Below, piece by piece: positions 10,716 to 21,000 of a stretch of DNA of 64,000 nt. The DNA comes from Aphidius gifuensis (lineage: Eukaryota > Arthropoda > Insecta > Hymenoptera > Braconidae). How positions within the stretch are numbered: the first letter of the stretch is position 1; every line of letters begins with the position of its first letter. A program made the position numbers and the translations under genes. Location of the stretch: NCBI RefSeq assembly GCF_014905175.1, contig NC_057793.1, positions 10,168,001-10,232,000 of the forward strand, given 5' to 3'. The notes under the pieces are model-generated. The model saw only the letters and a list, made by a program, of their open reading frames with translations. It was not told the origin of the DNA and made no database searches.

Positions 10716-11350
10716 AATATTCAATATTAGTTTGTATTTTTTAATATATATTTATATTCATATATATAATTATTAATTAATATAATAATAAAAAAATTTC
10801 ATGTAAAACAATTTAAATTTAAATAAAAGACAGGACCCGTATTAAATAATATTAATACTGATATATTTAAATAAAATAATAATTAAAATAAAAACTCATT
10901 AAACATTATTTTTTTTGTAAAATTTTGAAAGTACTCAGTATTCGATATACCCAGTACTTTTCAACCCGATATATCAGATGACCAATATTTGAAAAAAAAA
11001 TATCTAATATATCGATACCGAATACTTTTAAAAGTATCGCACATCCCTAGTTCAGGTGCGATGTGCTTGTGCACCCATGGCATCGTCTTTTTTGAGTGTA
11101 CCCGATTCCGTAAAAGGCTCAGGGAAACCTGGCCAGTACACTACCTTATATATTAATAACATGTTAATTACAAACAAATAATAATAAAGATTGAAACCTT
11201 CTTCTTTTTCCTACTATAAAAAGGAGAATGAGGCCTCTCTTCGAGACATATAATTGCTTCTCACATTAAACAATGACCAATAATGATGTTTCTTTTGTTT
11301 GTGTTAAATTGATAAATTTTTTTATTAATGTTGTTTACCAGTTGCTAAGT
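10716..11350. other. Non-coding AT-rich stretch with a possible transposon end
   Basis: No gene is seen. At 11036-11051 the plus strand ends a repeat-like block with tatcgcacatccctag. Its reverse complement starts CTAGGGATGTGCGATA, which resembles hAT-type terminal repeats. No matching opposite end was found. An inverted pair AGTGTAC/GTACACT flanks about 35 bases near 11095-11145. Confidence 0.3.
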
Positions 11351-11507
11351 GACAATTTGAAAATCTGATGGAAAAATATTTTCATTTGGCTACATAGCTC
11401 GGTTGCACTCGAGCAACCGGTCGTTCCAACGCACCCTCAAACAGAAAAGACTCAGTCAAAACAAAAATTAAAATTACCCTAAACAACGATTCCGACAATT
11501 GATCGAT
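11350..11507 (+). pseudogene. BEL/Pao gag fragment (plus strand)
   Basis: The bases around CAACCGGTCGTTCCAACGC and AAAATTAAAATTACC match the same part of the Gag frame at 6225-6330 read on the minus strand. Translated, EKYFHLAT and QPVVPTHPQTEKTQSKQKLKLP parallel the Gag residues DRYFLLAS and QPVAPTPPPAEPIQPKRKLKLP. The fragment carries stops and stops abruptly where the large inverted repeat begins. Confidence 0.75.
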
Positions 11508-12077
11508 AGACTTTTTCTAAATGTTCCTGCTGTTTATTATCTAATTTTACGAGCGATTTGCGATGGGTATTTTCAGATTTTTGTACGTGGGAAAGAGTCA
11601 TAAAAACAGTGGGTTATTTTTTTGTATTTAAGTAAGTTTTACCGACAAATTTCTAAAAATTTTAAGATACACCTGTTATTTTTTTTTTTTGATTTTCTGA
11701 TTTTCTATTGGCAACATCTTAGCAAAAATGGACCAATTAGAAATGATAAGTATTTATGGTGGTGGGAAAATGGGCCTGACTAAAATTATTTTGACTATCA
11801 TCCCTGAAAATTTTCACGACAAGTGTCAGTTGTGTTTTCCGGGTCCACTTAGTCACATCTTAACTAAAATAAAAAATGAAACGCGCACTTGAAACCAACG
11901 AAGTTGACATTAGTTGTAAAAAAAAAAAGTAGGAGATATCCATGATAAAAAATGGATACATGAAATTTATAAATATCCTGAACTGTTGAGTGAACTAAAA
12001 AATTTAGAGTGTACTGTGATTGCCCGCGGCGATTGGATCCCAGGATTTTTTAAAAAATTTCCCAAAAAAGATAGGGA

Positions 12078-12702
12078 ACTATTTATTTATTTATTGTTTT
12101 TTTATATATTTTTTTTTTTTTTGCGATACAATAATACCTGTAAAAAAAGACATAAAAACAATTTATATATTTATTTATTTATTTTTTCATTATATTTTTT
12201 TTCGATACAATAATACCTGTTAAAAAGACATATAAACAATTTATTCATTATTATTATTATTATCTATTAATTGGGCACAGCGTTCACAATGACCAAATTC
12301 ATTTACAATTGGTTCTCCCCAGCAGAGATCACATTTAGTTTTGTTTAATGATTCTTCGAGCTCACGGATTTGGTTTTGCAAACATGTTATCCTTGCATCT
12401 ACCAATGTCTGTCGTTTTTCAATTATTGTGTTTGGTATTTCTACTGGTGATGGTTGTGGGATATGTGGTTGTTCACCCGCCTTCCATTTTTGAAGACAAT
12501 TTTTACAGAACTGGTGGTATGGTGTGGCTGCTTTATTTGGGCATTGATACCCCTCGCAGTCAACGCAAAAATCAGAAGTATCTACAGCTAGCGGCTTTAA
12601 AGACCCTGCTTCAGCCCGATATTTATTTTTTTTATCATACTCCTCAGCAACATTATTTTCGTTCATAATCGGGGGTGGTTCCGATGACGATGATGACTTT
12701 TT
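12078..12702 (-). repeat. Inverted copy of the gene's last exon and 3' tail inserted in exon 1
   Basis: This block is the reverse complement of about 14060-14690. On the minus strand it encodes the module from MNENNVAEEYDKK through the two Cys-rich units to the stop at 12241, with Trp intact after the first module. It is bounded by a short direct duplication of exon 1 sequence (aaatttcccaaaaaagatag) at about 12055 and 12706. It accounts for sequence missing from the right arm. Confidence 0.8.
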
Positions 12703-13178
12703 TGAAAAATTTCCCAAAAAAGATAGGGAACTGGGTGATTTTATTCGTGATAAATTACTCGGCAATCCTGTCGATATAGAAGATATAAAAAAATATCCAG
12801 AGTTAGAAATACAGTTTAAAAACATTATACAAAGAGTTAATGATAAAAGTGAAAAAAGTTCAACACAGTGTGAAGATCTGTTGAAGGATTTTGAGAAGGC
12901 TGATGAGGATGATATGCTGTTTTTAGGTAAATAAATTTTCAATGATACTTTTTTCTTAACTAATAAATATAATAAATTTTTTAATACTTTTTTTAACAAA
13001 TAACTTTTCAATAAAAAAAATTTTTTTTAATACTTTTTTTCAACAAATAAATTTTCCATAAATAAATTTTTAATACTTTTTTTTTTAACATATAAATTTT
13101 TCAATAAATAAATTTTCAATATTTTTATTGACAAATAAATTTTCAATAAATAAATTTTTAATACTTTTTTAAAGACAT

Positions 13179-13388
13179 TGAAATACCGACTGACGAAGTT
13201 ATGATACACAATGAAATCACAGTTGATGAGACTGTACGAGAAAATCATTATGAAACACCTGTAGATGACCCAGTGGCCGAAAATGAAATACCGACTGGCG
13301 AAGTTATGATATACAATGAAATCACAGTTGACGAGACTGTACGAGAAAATAATAATGAAACACCTGTAGATGACCCAGTGGCCGAAAA
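13179..13388 (+). repeat. Two tandem 105-base coding units in exon 2
   Basis: Two 35-codon units each read EIP-T-D/G-EVMI-H/Y-NEITVDETVREN followed by ETPVDDPVAEN. The right arm has only one unit, joined directly to intron sequence with its acceptor missing. The units are strongly acidic. Copy number is clearly unstable between the arms. Confidence 0.8.
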
Positions 13389-13759
13389 TGAAATACCCGT
13401 AGATGTTGAAAAAAATGACATGGCTAACACAGACCGAAAATATGAAACAGCTGCGGAACTGTTTGCCAATGCACAGTTGGAGATAAAAGAAAATGAACCA
13501 GTTGATGAGGAGTTGGATAAGTTTTTAGGAGGTGAAATATTTTTTGTTCATAATATTTTTACGCGTTATAAAATAATAATAATGATGATTATAATTTTAT
13601 GTTACAGATCTAGTACAAAATGCTCTTGAAAAAAAAAAATATATTCAGAAATTAAAAAACCTGCAATTACGTCGGTGGAAATATTACCTCCAACTAAACG
13701 CATTACTATGAATTCTAAAAAAATAACTAAAAAACAAAAAGGTAAATATTTGTAGTAAA

Positions 13760-13796
<37 letters not shown>

Positions 13797-14781
13797 TATA
13801 TTTTTTATTACAGAACGCAGTAAAGATGACAATACTGAAAAAGAGGATCCAGTATTACCTATTCGATGCGGGAAACACGAAAAAAAAATGATAGCCGTAG
13901 ATGATGATGAAGGTAAATATTTTATAAATAAAAAAAAAATTTTAAAATATAAAAATGATAATAATATTAATCATATATATTTTTTGTATGGTAGATGACG
14001 TGGTTATATTGAGCCAATCGTCAACGTCTTCGTTATCATCATCGTCATCGGGGTCGTCATCATCGTCATCGGAACCACCCCCGATTATGAACGAAAATAA
14101 TGTTGCTGAGGAGTATGATAAAAAAAATAAATATCGGGCTGAAGCAGGGTCTTCAAAGCCGCTAGCTGTAGATACTTCTGATTTTTGCGTTGACTGCGAG
14201 GGGTATCAATGCCCAAATAAAGCAGCCACACCATACCACCAGTTTTGTAAAAATTGTCTTGAAAAATAGAAGGCGGGTGAACAACCACATATCCCACAAC
14301 CATCACCAGTAGAAATACCAAACACAATAATTGAAAAACGTCAGACATTGGTAGATGCAAGGATAACATGTTTGCAAAACCAAATCCGTGAGCTCGAAGA
14401 ATCATTAAACAAAACTAAATGTGATCTCTGCTGGGGAGAACCAATTGTAAATGAATTTGGTCATTGTGAACGCTGTGCCCAATTAATAGATAATAATAAT
14501 AATAATAATGAATAAATTGTTTATATGTCTTTTTAACAGGTATTATTGTATCGAAAAAAAATATAATGAAAAAATAAATAAATAAATAAATAAATTGTTT
14601 TTATGTCTTTTTTTACAGGTATTATTGTATCGCAAAAAAAAAAAAAAAATATAAAAAAACAATAAATAAATAAATAAAAATTTTTAACAATAACAAATAT
14701 ATCTGTAAAAAGAAGGCAAAAGGAAAAAGGTATACAAAATTTTTATTTATTTATTTATTGTTTTTTTATATTTTTATATAA

Positions 14782-16067
14782 ACGACGACGACCCCGATGA
14801 CGATGATGATAACGAAGACGTTGACGATTGGCTCAATATAACCACGTCATCTACCATACAAAAAATATATATGATTAATATTATTATCAATTTTATATTT
14901 TGAAATTTTTTTTTTATTTATAAAATATTTACCTTTATCATCATCTACGGCTATCATTTTTTTTCCGTGTTTCCCGCATCGAATAGGTAATACTGGATCC
15001 TCTTTTTCAGTATTGTCATCTTTACTGCGTTCTGTAATAAAAAATATATTTTATTATTATTATTATTATTATTTTTACTACAAATATTTACCTTTTTGTT
15101 TTTTAGTTATTTTTTTAGAATTCATAGTAATGCGTTTAGTTGGAGGTAATATTTCCACCGACGTAATTGCAGGTTTTTTAATTTCTGAATATATTTTTTT
15201 TTTTCAAGAGCATTTTGTACTAGATCTGTAACATAAAATTTTTATTATCTTTATTATTATTTTATAACGTAAAATCATTATGAACAAAAATATTTTACCT
15301 CAATAAACTGGTTCATTTTCTTTTATCTCCAACTGTGCATTGGCAAACAGTTCCGCAGCTGTTTCATATTTTCGGTCTGTGTTAGCCATGTCATTTTTTT
15401 CAACATCTACGGGTATTTCATTTTCGGCCACTGGGTCATCTACAGGTGTTTCATTATTATTTTCTTGTACAGTCTCGTCAACTGTGATTTCATTGTATAT
15501 CATAACTTCGCCAGTCGGTATTTCGAATTTATTTATGGAAAATTTATTTGTTGAAAAAAAGTATTAAAAAAAATTTTTTTTATTGAAAAGTTATTTGTTA
15601 AAAAAAGTATTAAAAAATTTATTTTATTTATTAGTTAAGAAAAAAGTATCATTGAAAATTTATTTACCTAAAAACAGCATATCATCCTCATCAGCCTTCT
15701 CAAAATCCTTCTACAGATCTTCACACTGTGTTGAACTTTTTTCACTTTTATCATTAACTCTTTGTATAATGTTTTTAAACTGTATTTCTAACTCTGAATA
15801 CTTTTTTATATCTTCTATATCGACAGGATTGCCGAGTAATTTATCACGAATAAAATCACCCAGTTCCCTATCTTTTTTGGGAAATTTTTTAAAAAATCCT
15901 GGGATCCAATCGCCGCGGGCAATCACAGTACACTCTAAATTTTTTAGTTCACTCAACAGTTCAGGATATTTATAAATTTCATGTATCCATTTTTTATCAT
16001 GGATATCTCCTACTTTTTTTTTTTTACAACTAAAGTCAACTTCGTTGGTTTCAAGTGCGCGTTTCAT
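14782..16067 (-). pseudogene. Unrecognised multi-exon gene, right-arm copy (broken)
   Basis: This is the mirror copy. Exon 1 is 15668-16067, starting MKRALETNEVDFSCKKKKVG, with the 12-A run intact. It carries TAG in place of TTG after CEDL at 15711. Exon 2 (about 15300-15520) has lost its first part and its splice acceptor. Later exons lie at about 15100-15228 and 14960-15031. Only the first part of the last exon remains (about 14782-14850: the DDVVILSQSSTSS stretch), so both Cys-rich modules are gone. It shares the exon order and phases of the left copy. It cannot make a full protein. Confidence 0.75.
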
Positions 16068-16332
16068 TTTTTATTTTAGTTAAGATGTGACTAAGTGGAC
16101 CCGGAAAACACAACTGACACTTGCCGTGAAAATTTTCAGGGATGATAGTCAAAATAATTTTAGTCAGGCCCATTTTCCCACCACCATAAATACTTATCAT
16201 TTCTAATTGGTCCATTTTTACCCACTGTTTTTATGACTCTTTCCCACGTACAAAAATCTGAAAATACCCATCGCAAATCGCTCGTAAAATTAGATAATAA
16301 ACAGCAGGAACATTTAGAAAAAGTCTATCGAA

Positions 16333-16900
16333 AAAAAATTAACCTTCGGCATGGAAATCTGAAAAACATGCAACTCGTAAAAATAAAATAACAAAAGCAA
16401 CATTTTAAACTTCAGAAAAATTTATGTCGTTCGTAAACTAAATTAACAGTGGGATGATTTTTTCTATTCTACCCTTATACGATTTGAACACGAAACTAAA
16501 AACTATATTAAAAAAACTTCTTTATTCTTACATTTTCCGAAAACTATACTAAAAACTATATTAAAAAAAACTACTTTTATCTATGTTTTCTTAAAACTCT
16601 ATTTTTTTCCCTACTATAAAACTAAACACATGTATTTCACACTCGAGGGGGGAAGGGGGGGAACCGCATTCCACAAAGTCGCCCAGAAGAGCTTCCTTCT
16701 ACTAATATTAACAACGGCCTCAGTAACAATGATGGTAATAATTACCGCAAAAATAATAGACACGTTCTACAGTTTCACAATTTCAATAATTATACATACA
16801 CAATTATAACAATAATAATAATAGGTCCGCCATTTGATTTTAAACGAGAAATGGCGATTTATTGTAAATCTGATGTAAAATTACTCAAGAAGGCGTGTAT
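16333..16900. other. Spacer between the inverted repeat and the third gene copy
   Basis: No gene is seen. The first 110 bases after 16322 resemble 17748-17860: both contain tctatcgaaaaaaaatt, then a degenerate block and cgtaaaaataaaataacaa. They are the same upstream flank of two family members. A G-rich run with GGGGGG and GGGGGGG separated by two A lies near 16646-16661. Confidence 0.5.
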
Positions 16901-16904
16901 TACG

Positions 16905-17690
16905 CCTTCGTCGTCATCGGCTTCGTCTTCACCGTATTTGGTCTTGCAAACATGTTATTCTTTGATTTACAAATTGCTGTCATTTTTCGATAATTGAGTT
17001 TGGAATTTTGTAGGCAAGGGTTGTGGGTACTGCGGTTTTTCACCCATCTGCCATTTTTCATGACAGCCTTTACAAAATTGATGATGTGGCGTTGCTGCTT
17101 TATTTGGGCATTGATACCCTGCACAGTCAACGCAAAAATCTGTAATATCTACAGGCTCATTTTTTAATTTCTCGGCAAGTGTCTTTGAAGGCCCTGCTTC
17201 AGACCGATATTTATGTTTTTTGTCATACTCATCAGCAACATTATTTTCGTTTATAATGGAAGGTGGGCCTGATGGTGAAGACGAAGCCGATGACGACAAA
17301 GACAAACCCGATGACGATGATGAACCGGATGATGACGAAGACGTTGACGATTGGTTCAATATAACTACGTCATCCACCATACAAAAATATATGATTAATA
17401 TTATTATTATTTCTCTTATTATAAAATTTTTTCTATTTATTTTATAAAATATTTACCTTCTTCATCTACCGGCATTATTTTTTTACCGTATTTTATGGCT
17501 TGAGTGGGTAATGTTGGTCCCTGTTTTTCAGTATTGCCATCTTTGCTGCGTTCTGTAATAAAAGAAATATTTTATTATTATTATTATTATTATTATAAAA
17601 ATTTTTTTTCTATTTATTTTATAAAATATTTACTTTTTTGATTGTTCAATGTCTACCGCGTAATATTTTTTCAGACATGATGTTTTCAGT
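16905..17690 (-). pseudogene. Third, diverged copy of the unrecognised gene (3' exons)
   Basis: The last exon reads DDVVILNQSSTSS, a longer Ser-rich run, then NENNVADEYDKKHKYRSEAG and the Cys module FCVDCAGYQC ... FCKGC. It has an extra KLKNEPVDI-type insertion before the module. After PQYPQPLP the frame shifts relative to the other copies, and similarity fades after GCAAGACCAAATAC near 16930. The splice acceptor before this exon reads GG instead of AG. An upstream exon at about 17456-17556 reads RSKDGNTEKQGP. The second Cys module is missing. It is older than the two arm copies. Confidence 0.7.
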
Positions 17691-17765
17691 CACTACTAAA
17701 TTCTGCAGTATTGTAATCTGGGCTTTTAGCGTTGTCCTTCGTTGGAGTCTATCGAAAAAAAATTG
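17640..17765 (-). pseudogene. BEL/Pao gag N-terminal fragment next to the third copy
   Basis: Minus-strand translation RRTTLKAQITILQNLVVTEN matches the Gag residues KRTTLKAQITMLRNLIDTD near the Gag start at 6577. It continues MSEKILRGRH to a stop, next to the exon end QSKK of the third gene copy. A gag piece therefore lies at this edge as well as at 11350-11507, but from a different part of Gag and on the opposite strand. Confidence 0.7.
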
Positions 17766-17859
17766 ACCCTCGACTACATTGGAAATTCGAAAACGCATGT
17801 CGTAAAAATAAAATAACAATAAAAACCTTTTGAAGTACAAGCAAAATTTGTTTTGCCTG

Positions 17860-18010
17860 GTTCAATTTGGATCCAGAATCTAGATTCATTATGGATCATG
17901 TATTTTTACCACAGCCTGTTCAGGTTCGGATCCAGTGTCTGGATCCAGATTGGATTTGAAATCAGGCAAGCCTGATCAGGGCTTGATCCAAACCTGATCT
18001 GAACTTCTGC
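17860..18010. repeat. GATC-rich degenerate repeat, copy 1
   Basis: The stretch is dense in GGATCC, CTGATC and GATCAGG words, for example tggatccagaatctag and caagcctgatcagggc. The same words recur near 44955-45000 and 46150-46790. Confidence 0.65.
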
Positions 18011-21000
18011 TCGGGTATAATCACTTCATCTAGCATACAAAACATATTATTAATATTATTATCATTATTACATTATAAAAATTTTTTTTTATTCACTTAT
18101 TTTATAAAATATTTACCCTCTTGATTGTCGTCAAGCGTTATTATTTTTTTCCCATGTTCCACGGACTTATGCACTGTAGTTGGTAACACTGGATTCTGGT
18201 TGTAGTGAAATTTAATGCTCATATTAAAAAATGGAAGTTCGAGTATCAATTGGGTATAAAACTTTCTGTCAAATTTTTAAAATTTTTTTTTGTGTTTTCA
18301 CTTTGCGCCCGATATTCCCTGATTGTATATATACAAAATAATTAAGTAAAAATATATTTGACTTTTGAAAAATATTTGAGCTTGTAAAATAAAGGTCCCC
18401 GGAACCAAGCAGCGTAAACTGGTTCAATCAAGGTTTCGTTTACAAAATCACTCTTATAATAGACTAAATTAATTAAATAAATATTACAACGTACATATTT
18501 TTAACATGTTACAATTTTATGACAGGTGAGATAATGTTGCTTCTTTTAAGGTATTGAATTTACTTCTTTGATATAGCTGGTTTTAACACATTGATTAACG
18601 TATACTTATCTACTTTTTACAGCCGCTATACGTAGGAAAAAGTTTCACATAAATTTTTAAAAAATAAATTTACAATTCATTAAATTTAATCTATAAAAGT
18701 TTCACTTAATTACATCTATTTTACTGTTATATCCGTAATTTTGTCATCGATTATCATATAAATATATAATAAGATAAAAAGAAAAGTTTGTATGTAGAAC
18801 GATAAGTTAAAATCCAGATAAATTATTTGTATCATCAATTGCAATAGAGGTCAAAGTAAATTAAACGACAAGTATTTTAACTTTCGAAGCAACCCAACTT
18901 CTTTGTAATACTCCTTTATCACAATACGTCCGTCACAGGGGACACATCAAAACATTAGAACTCATAACAACCGCAAGTTGTAAAGGCAATGCATTTTGGG
19001 ACTTCTCAGCATCTGTACTACAAGTTACATGCCCTAAATGAGTTATGTTGGAGTTGGGCACATTTGCAAGCCGAGCATCGAGATTCAACCTGATTCAAAA
19101 ACGACAATCACACCTCCACATTAACGAAGATGACCTTGAAGAGCTAAACGAATAAGTGTGAGAAAAAAAAATAAGAACATTTCACAGAACATATACAGTG
19201 AATATGTTCTGAACAAGTAAATGCAAAGAACATATCAACCAGTAATATTTTTTTTTTTGAGGACACAGATTCGTCCGATTGATGAAAAAAATATACTAAG
19301 GTGTGTGTGTGTGTTTTTTTTTTTCAATGCTTATGGCACTCTCAAGAACTATGATGAGGTCAAAATGTAGCTTCAAAAGACGTGTTGATTATAATGTAAC
19401 GTGAGCCTAACACAGAGAAGTCAATAGGGAGATACAACCAGATACAACCAGAGAGTTGGGAAAGAACGGGTGCAAGTTATAGTGCCTCGGTCCATCAAAT
19501 ACGAGCTAAAAAGAGAACTATTTACCTGACAATATCTTTAAGATAACAGTCTTCAAGATGAGTTGAATCATGATGTCATGACAAATACCAAGTCCGTGCT
19601 ATTTTTTACCTAATACAAAAAAGCATTCGGGCAAGGCTTACTCAATCATCCAGATGCCATACTATGATGAAGATGAAGCAGGGAGGAGGGACTGGTGGTC
19701 AATCAGCCCAACACCAACGCGTCCTTGCTGTGATGTATTCAAGATTGAATTGCATATCATCCTATTAACACTTGAGACGTCAACAAAAATAAGTCTAAAG
19801 AAAAGCAGCAGTTGAATCAACGAAACCCTGTGACTGTCGTTCCATCTTCCTTCCTTCCTTACAAATATAGACATCGTTATAATTACGATTGTAAATCTCT
19901 TCCTCAGTAACCTACTGAGCTTATAAATGATTTATCTTGGTAATAATGTATGCTAATAACACTCTAAAATGATAGACAAACTACATTGACCTCTAATATT
20001 TTTAAAATTGATAAAACTTGATAATAATTTAGGAATAAGATGTGATGTGTAATAGAACATGTTTGTTTTCTTCAGATAATATGTATATATTTTTAAACCT
20101 GTAACGTGTGTCTATATAATTATAGGTGTATGTCTATTGGTAATTATGATTATTCGTTGTAGTAAAGTGTGGCGAATTAACCATCACTATAATGGTGGCT
20201 GTAGGTTGAACAGTATAATCACTTGGCTGTTGTCGTTAGGCCAAGCAACACGGTATATACATACTGTGAAAAAAATTTACAAATTGTAAAAAAAAAATTA
20301 GTATTCAAAATTAGTATTTGTAATAATTATAATAAATAGTGTGATTGTATGTGTGCAAAAAGTGTGAATGTTGAATGAATTTCTTGATCAATTAGAGTAA
20401 ATATTTTATAAATAAATAAGAATTAAGTTGAGTAATAATATTGGATATAACAGTTTGAGTAATTTCAAATCATTTGTTTATTTTATTTGTATTTATCATT
20501 TTAATTTTGTACTTAATAATTTATTATTTATATTCATTGAAACACATTATTTTATTGTACTATCAAAAAAAAAAAAAAAATATCAATAGTAGTTTAAGCC
20601 ATCAGAGATTCAGTTTTCGAATATTTAATTAATAATAGGTAGTTAATAAAGGCATTAACAAATTAAGAAGAACAATAGAAAGTAATTTATGTTGAAGAAA
20701 TAATTAACTCAAAGTTAGATTATTTAAACTTCAGAAAATGAAAATGTTAAAATAAGAAGTTAAAAGAAAGTTGATAGTATGTTGATAATAAATGTCTTTT
20801 GCGTTTGTACATAACTTTCTGTGTTCAATTTTTATTTAAATAATTTCTATGTAAGTGTTTATTATCTTCACTCAATATTACCATTAAATTTATAATTGTT
20901 TTATTTAACTTTTTGAAGTATTGTCTCTCTTATTTTTATTCCTTATTTGATTTCCCTGTGTTTGATTATTTTATTTTCAGGCTTACTGATGAGATTAAAT

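Larger units (their letters stand above)
11876..14515 (+). pseudogene. Unrecognised multi-exon gene, left-arm copy (broken)
   Basis: Exon 1 starts MKRALETNEVD at 11876 and resumes at 12703-12926 after an inserted block. Further exons are 13175-13531, about 13608-13741 (or from an alternative acceptor near 13650), 13814-13912 and 13995-14515, all with GT/AG borders. The protein would be acidic, with a Ser-rich stretch (SSTSSLSSSSSGSSS). It then has a Cys-rich module CX2CX4CX11CX2C (starting FCVDCEGYQC, ending FCKNC), a coiled-coil-like helix and CX2CX11CX2C (CDLCWGEP...HCERC). The copy is broken in three ways. An A-run has 11 A where the right copy has 12, shifting frame after residue 17. Exon 1 is interrupted. 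The last exon has TAG where the inverted fragment keeps Trp. I do not recognise the family. Confidence 0.7.
11508..16332. repeat. Large imperfect inverted repeat (palindrome) carrying two gene copies
   Basis: The left arm is about 11508-14692 and the right arm about 14740-16332, with a spacer of roughly 50 bases. The outer ends both read CGATAGACTTTTTCTAAATG toward the centre. The arms match closely over promoter-like sequence, exon 1, intron 1 and exons 2-4. Differences are indels: about 114 extra bases in the left arm near 11608-11724, an inserted inverted block at 12078-12702 in the left arm, loss of most of the last exon in the right arm, and one versus two copies of a 105-base unit in exon 2. 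The near-identity suggests a recent duplication or gene conversion between arms. Confidence 0.85.

Noticed and set aside
11728..11890. 54-codon frame starting MDQLEMISIYGGG upstream of the unknown gene, present in both arms
   Set aside because: It overlaps the start of the better supported MKRALE frame and is probably 5' leader sequence. The same open frame in both arms follows from their near-identity.
12348..12668. 106-codon plus-strand frame, and its mirror at 14085-14405
   Set aside because: It is antisense to the Cys-module exon in both copies. The Cys pattern and stop codon belong to the other strand.
17220..17447. Asp-rich plus-strand frame
   Set aside because: It is antisense to the Ser-rich linker of the third gene copy.
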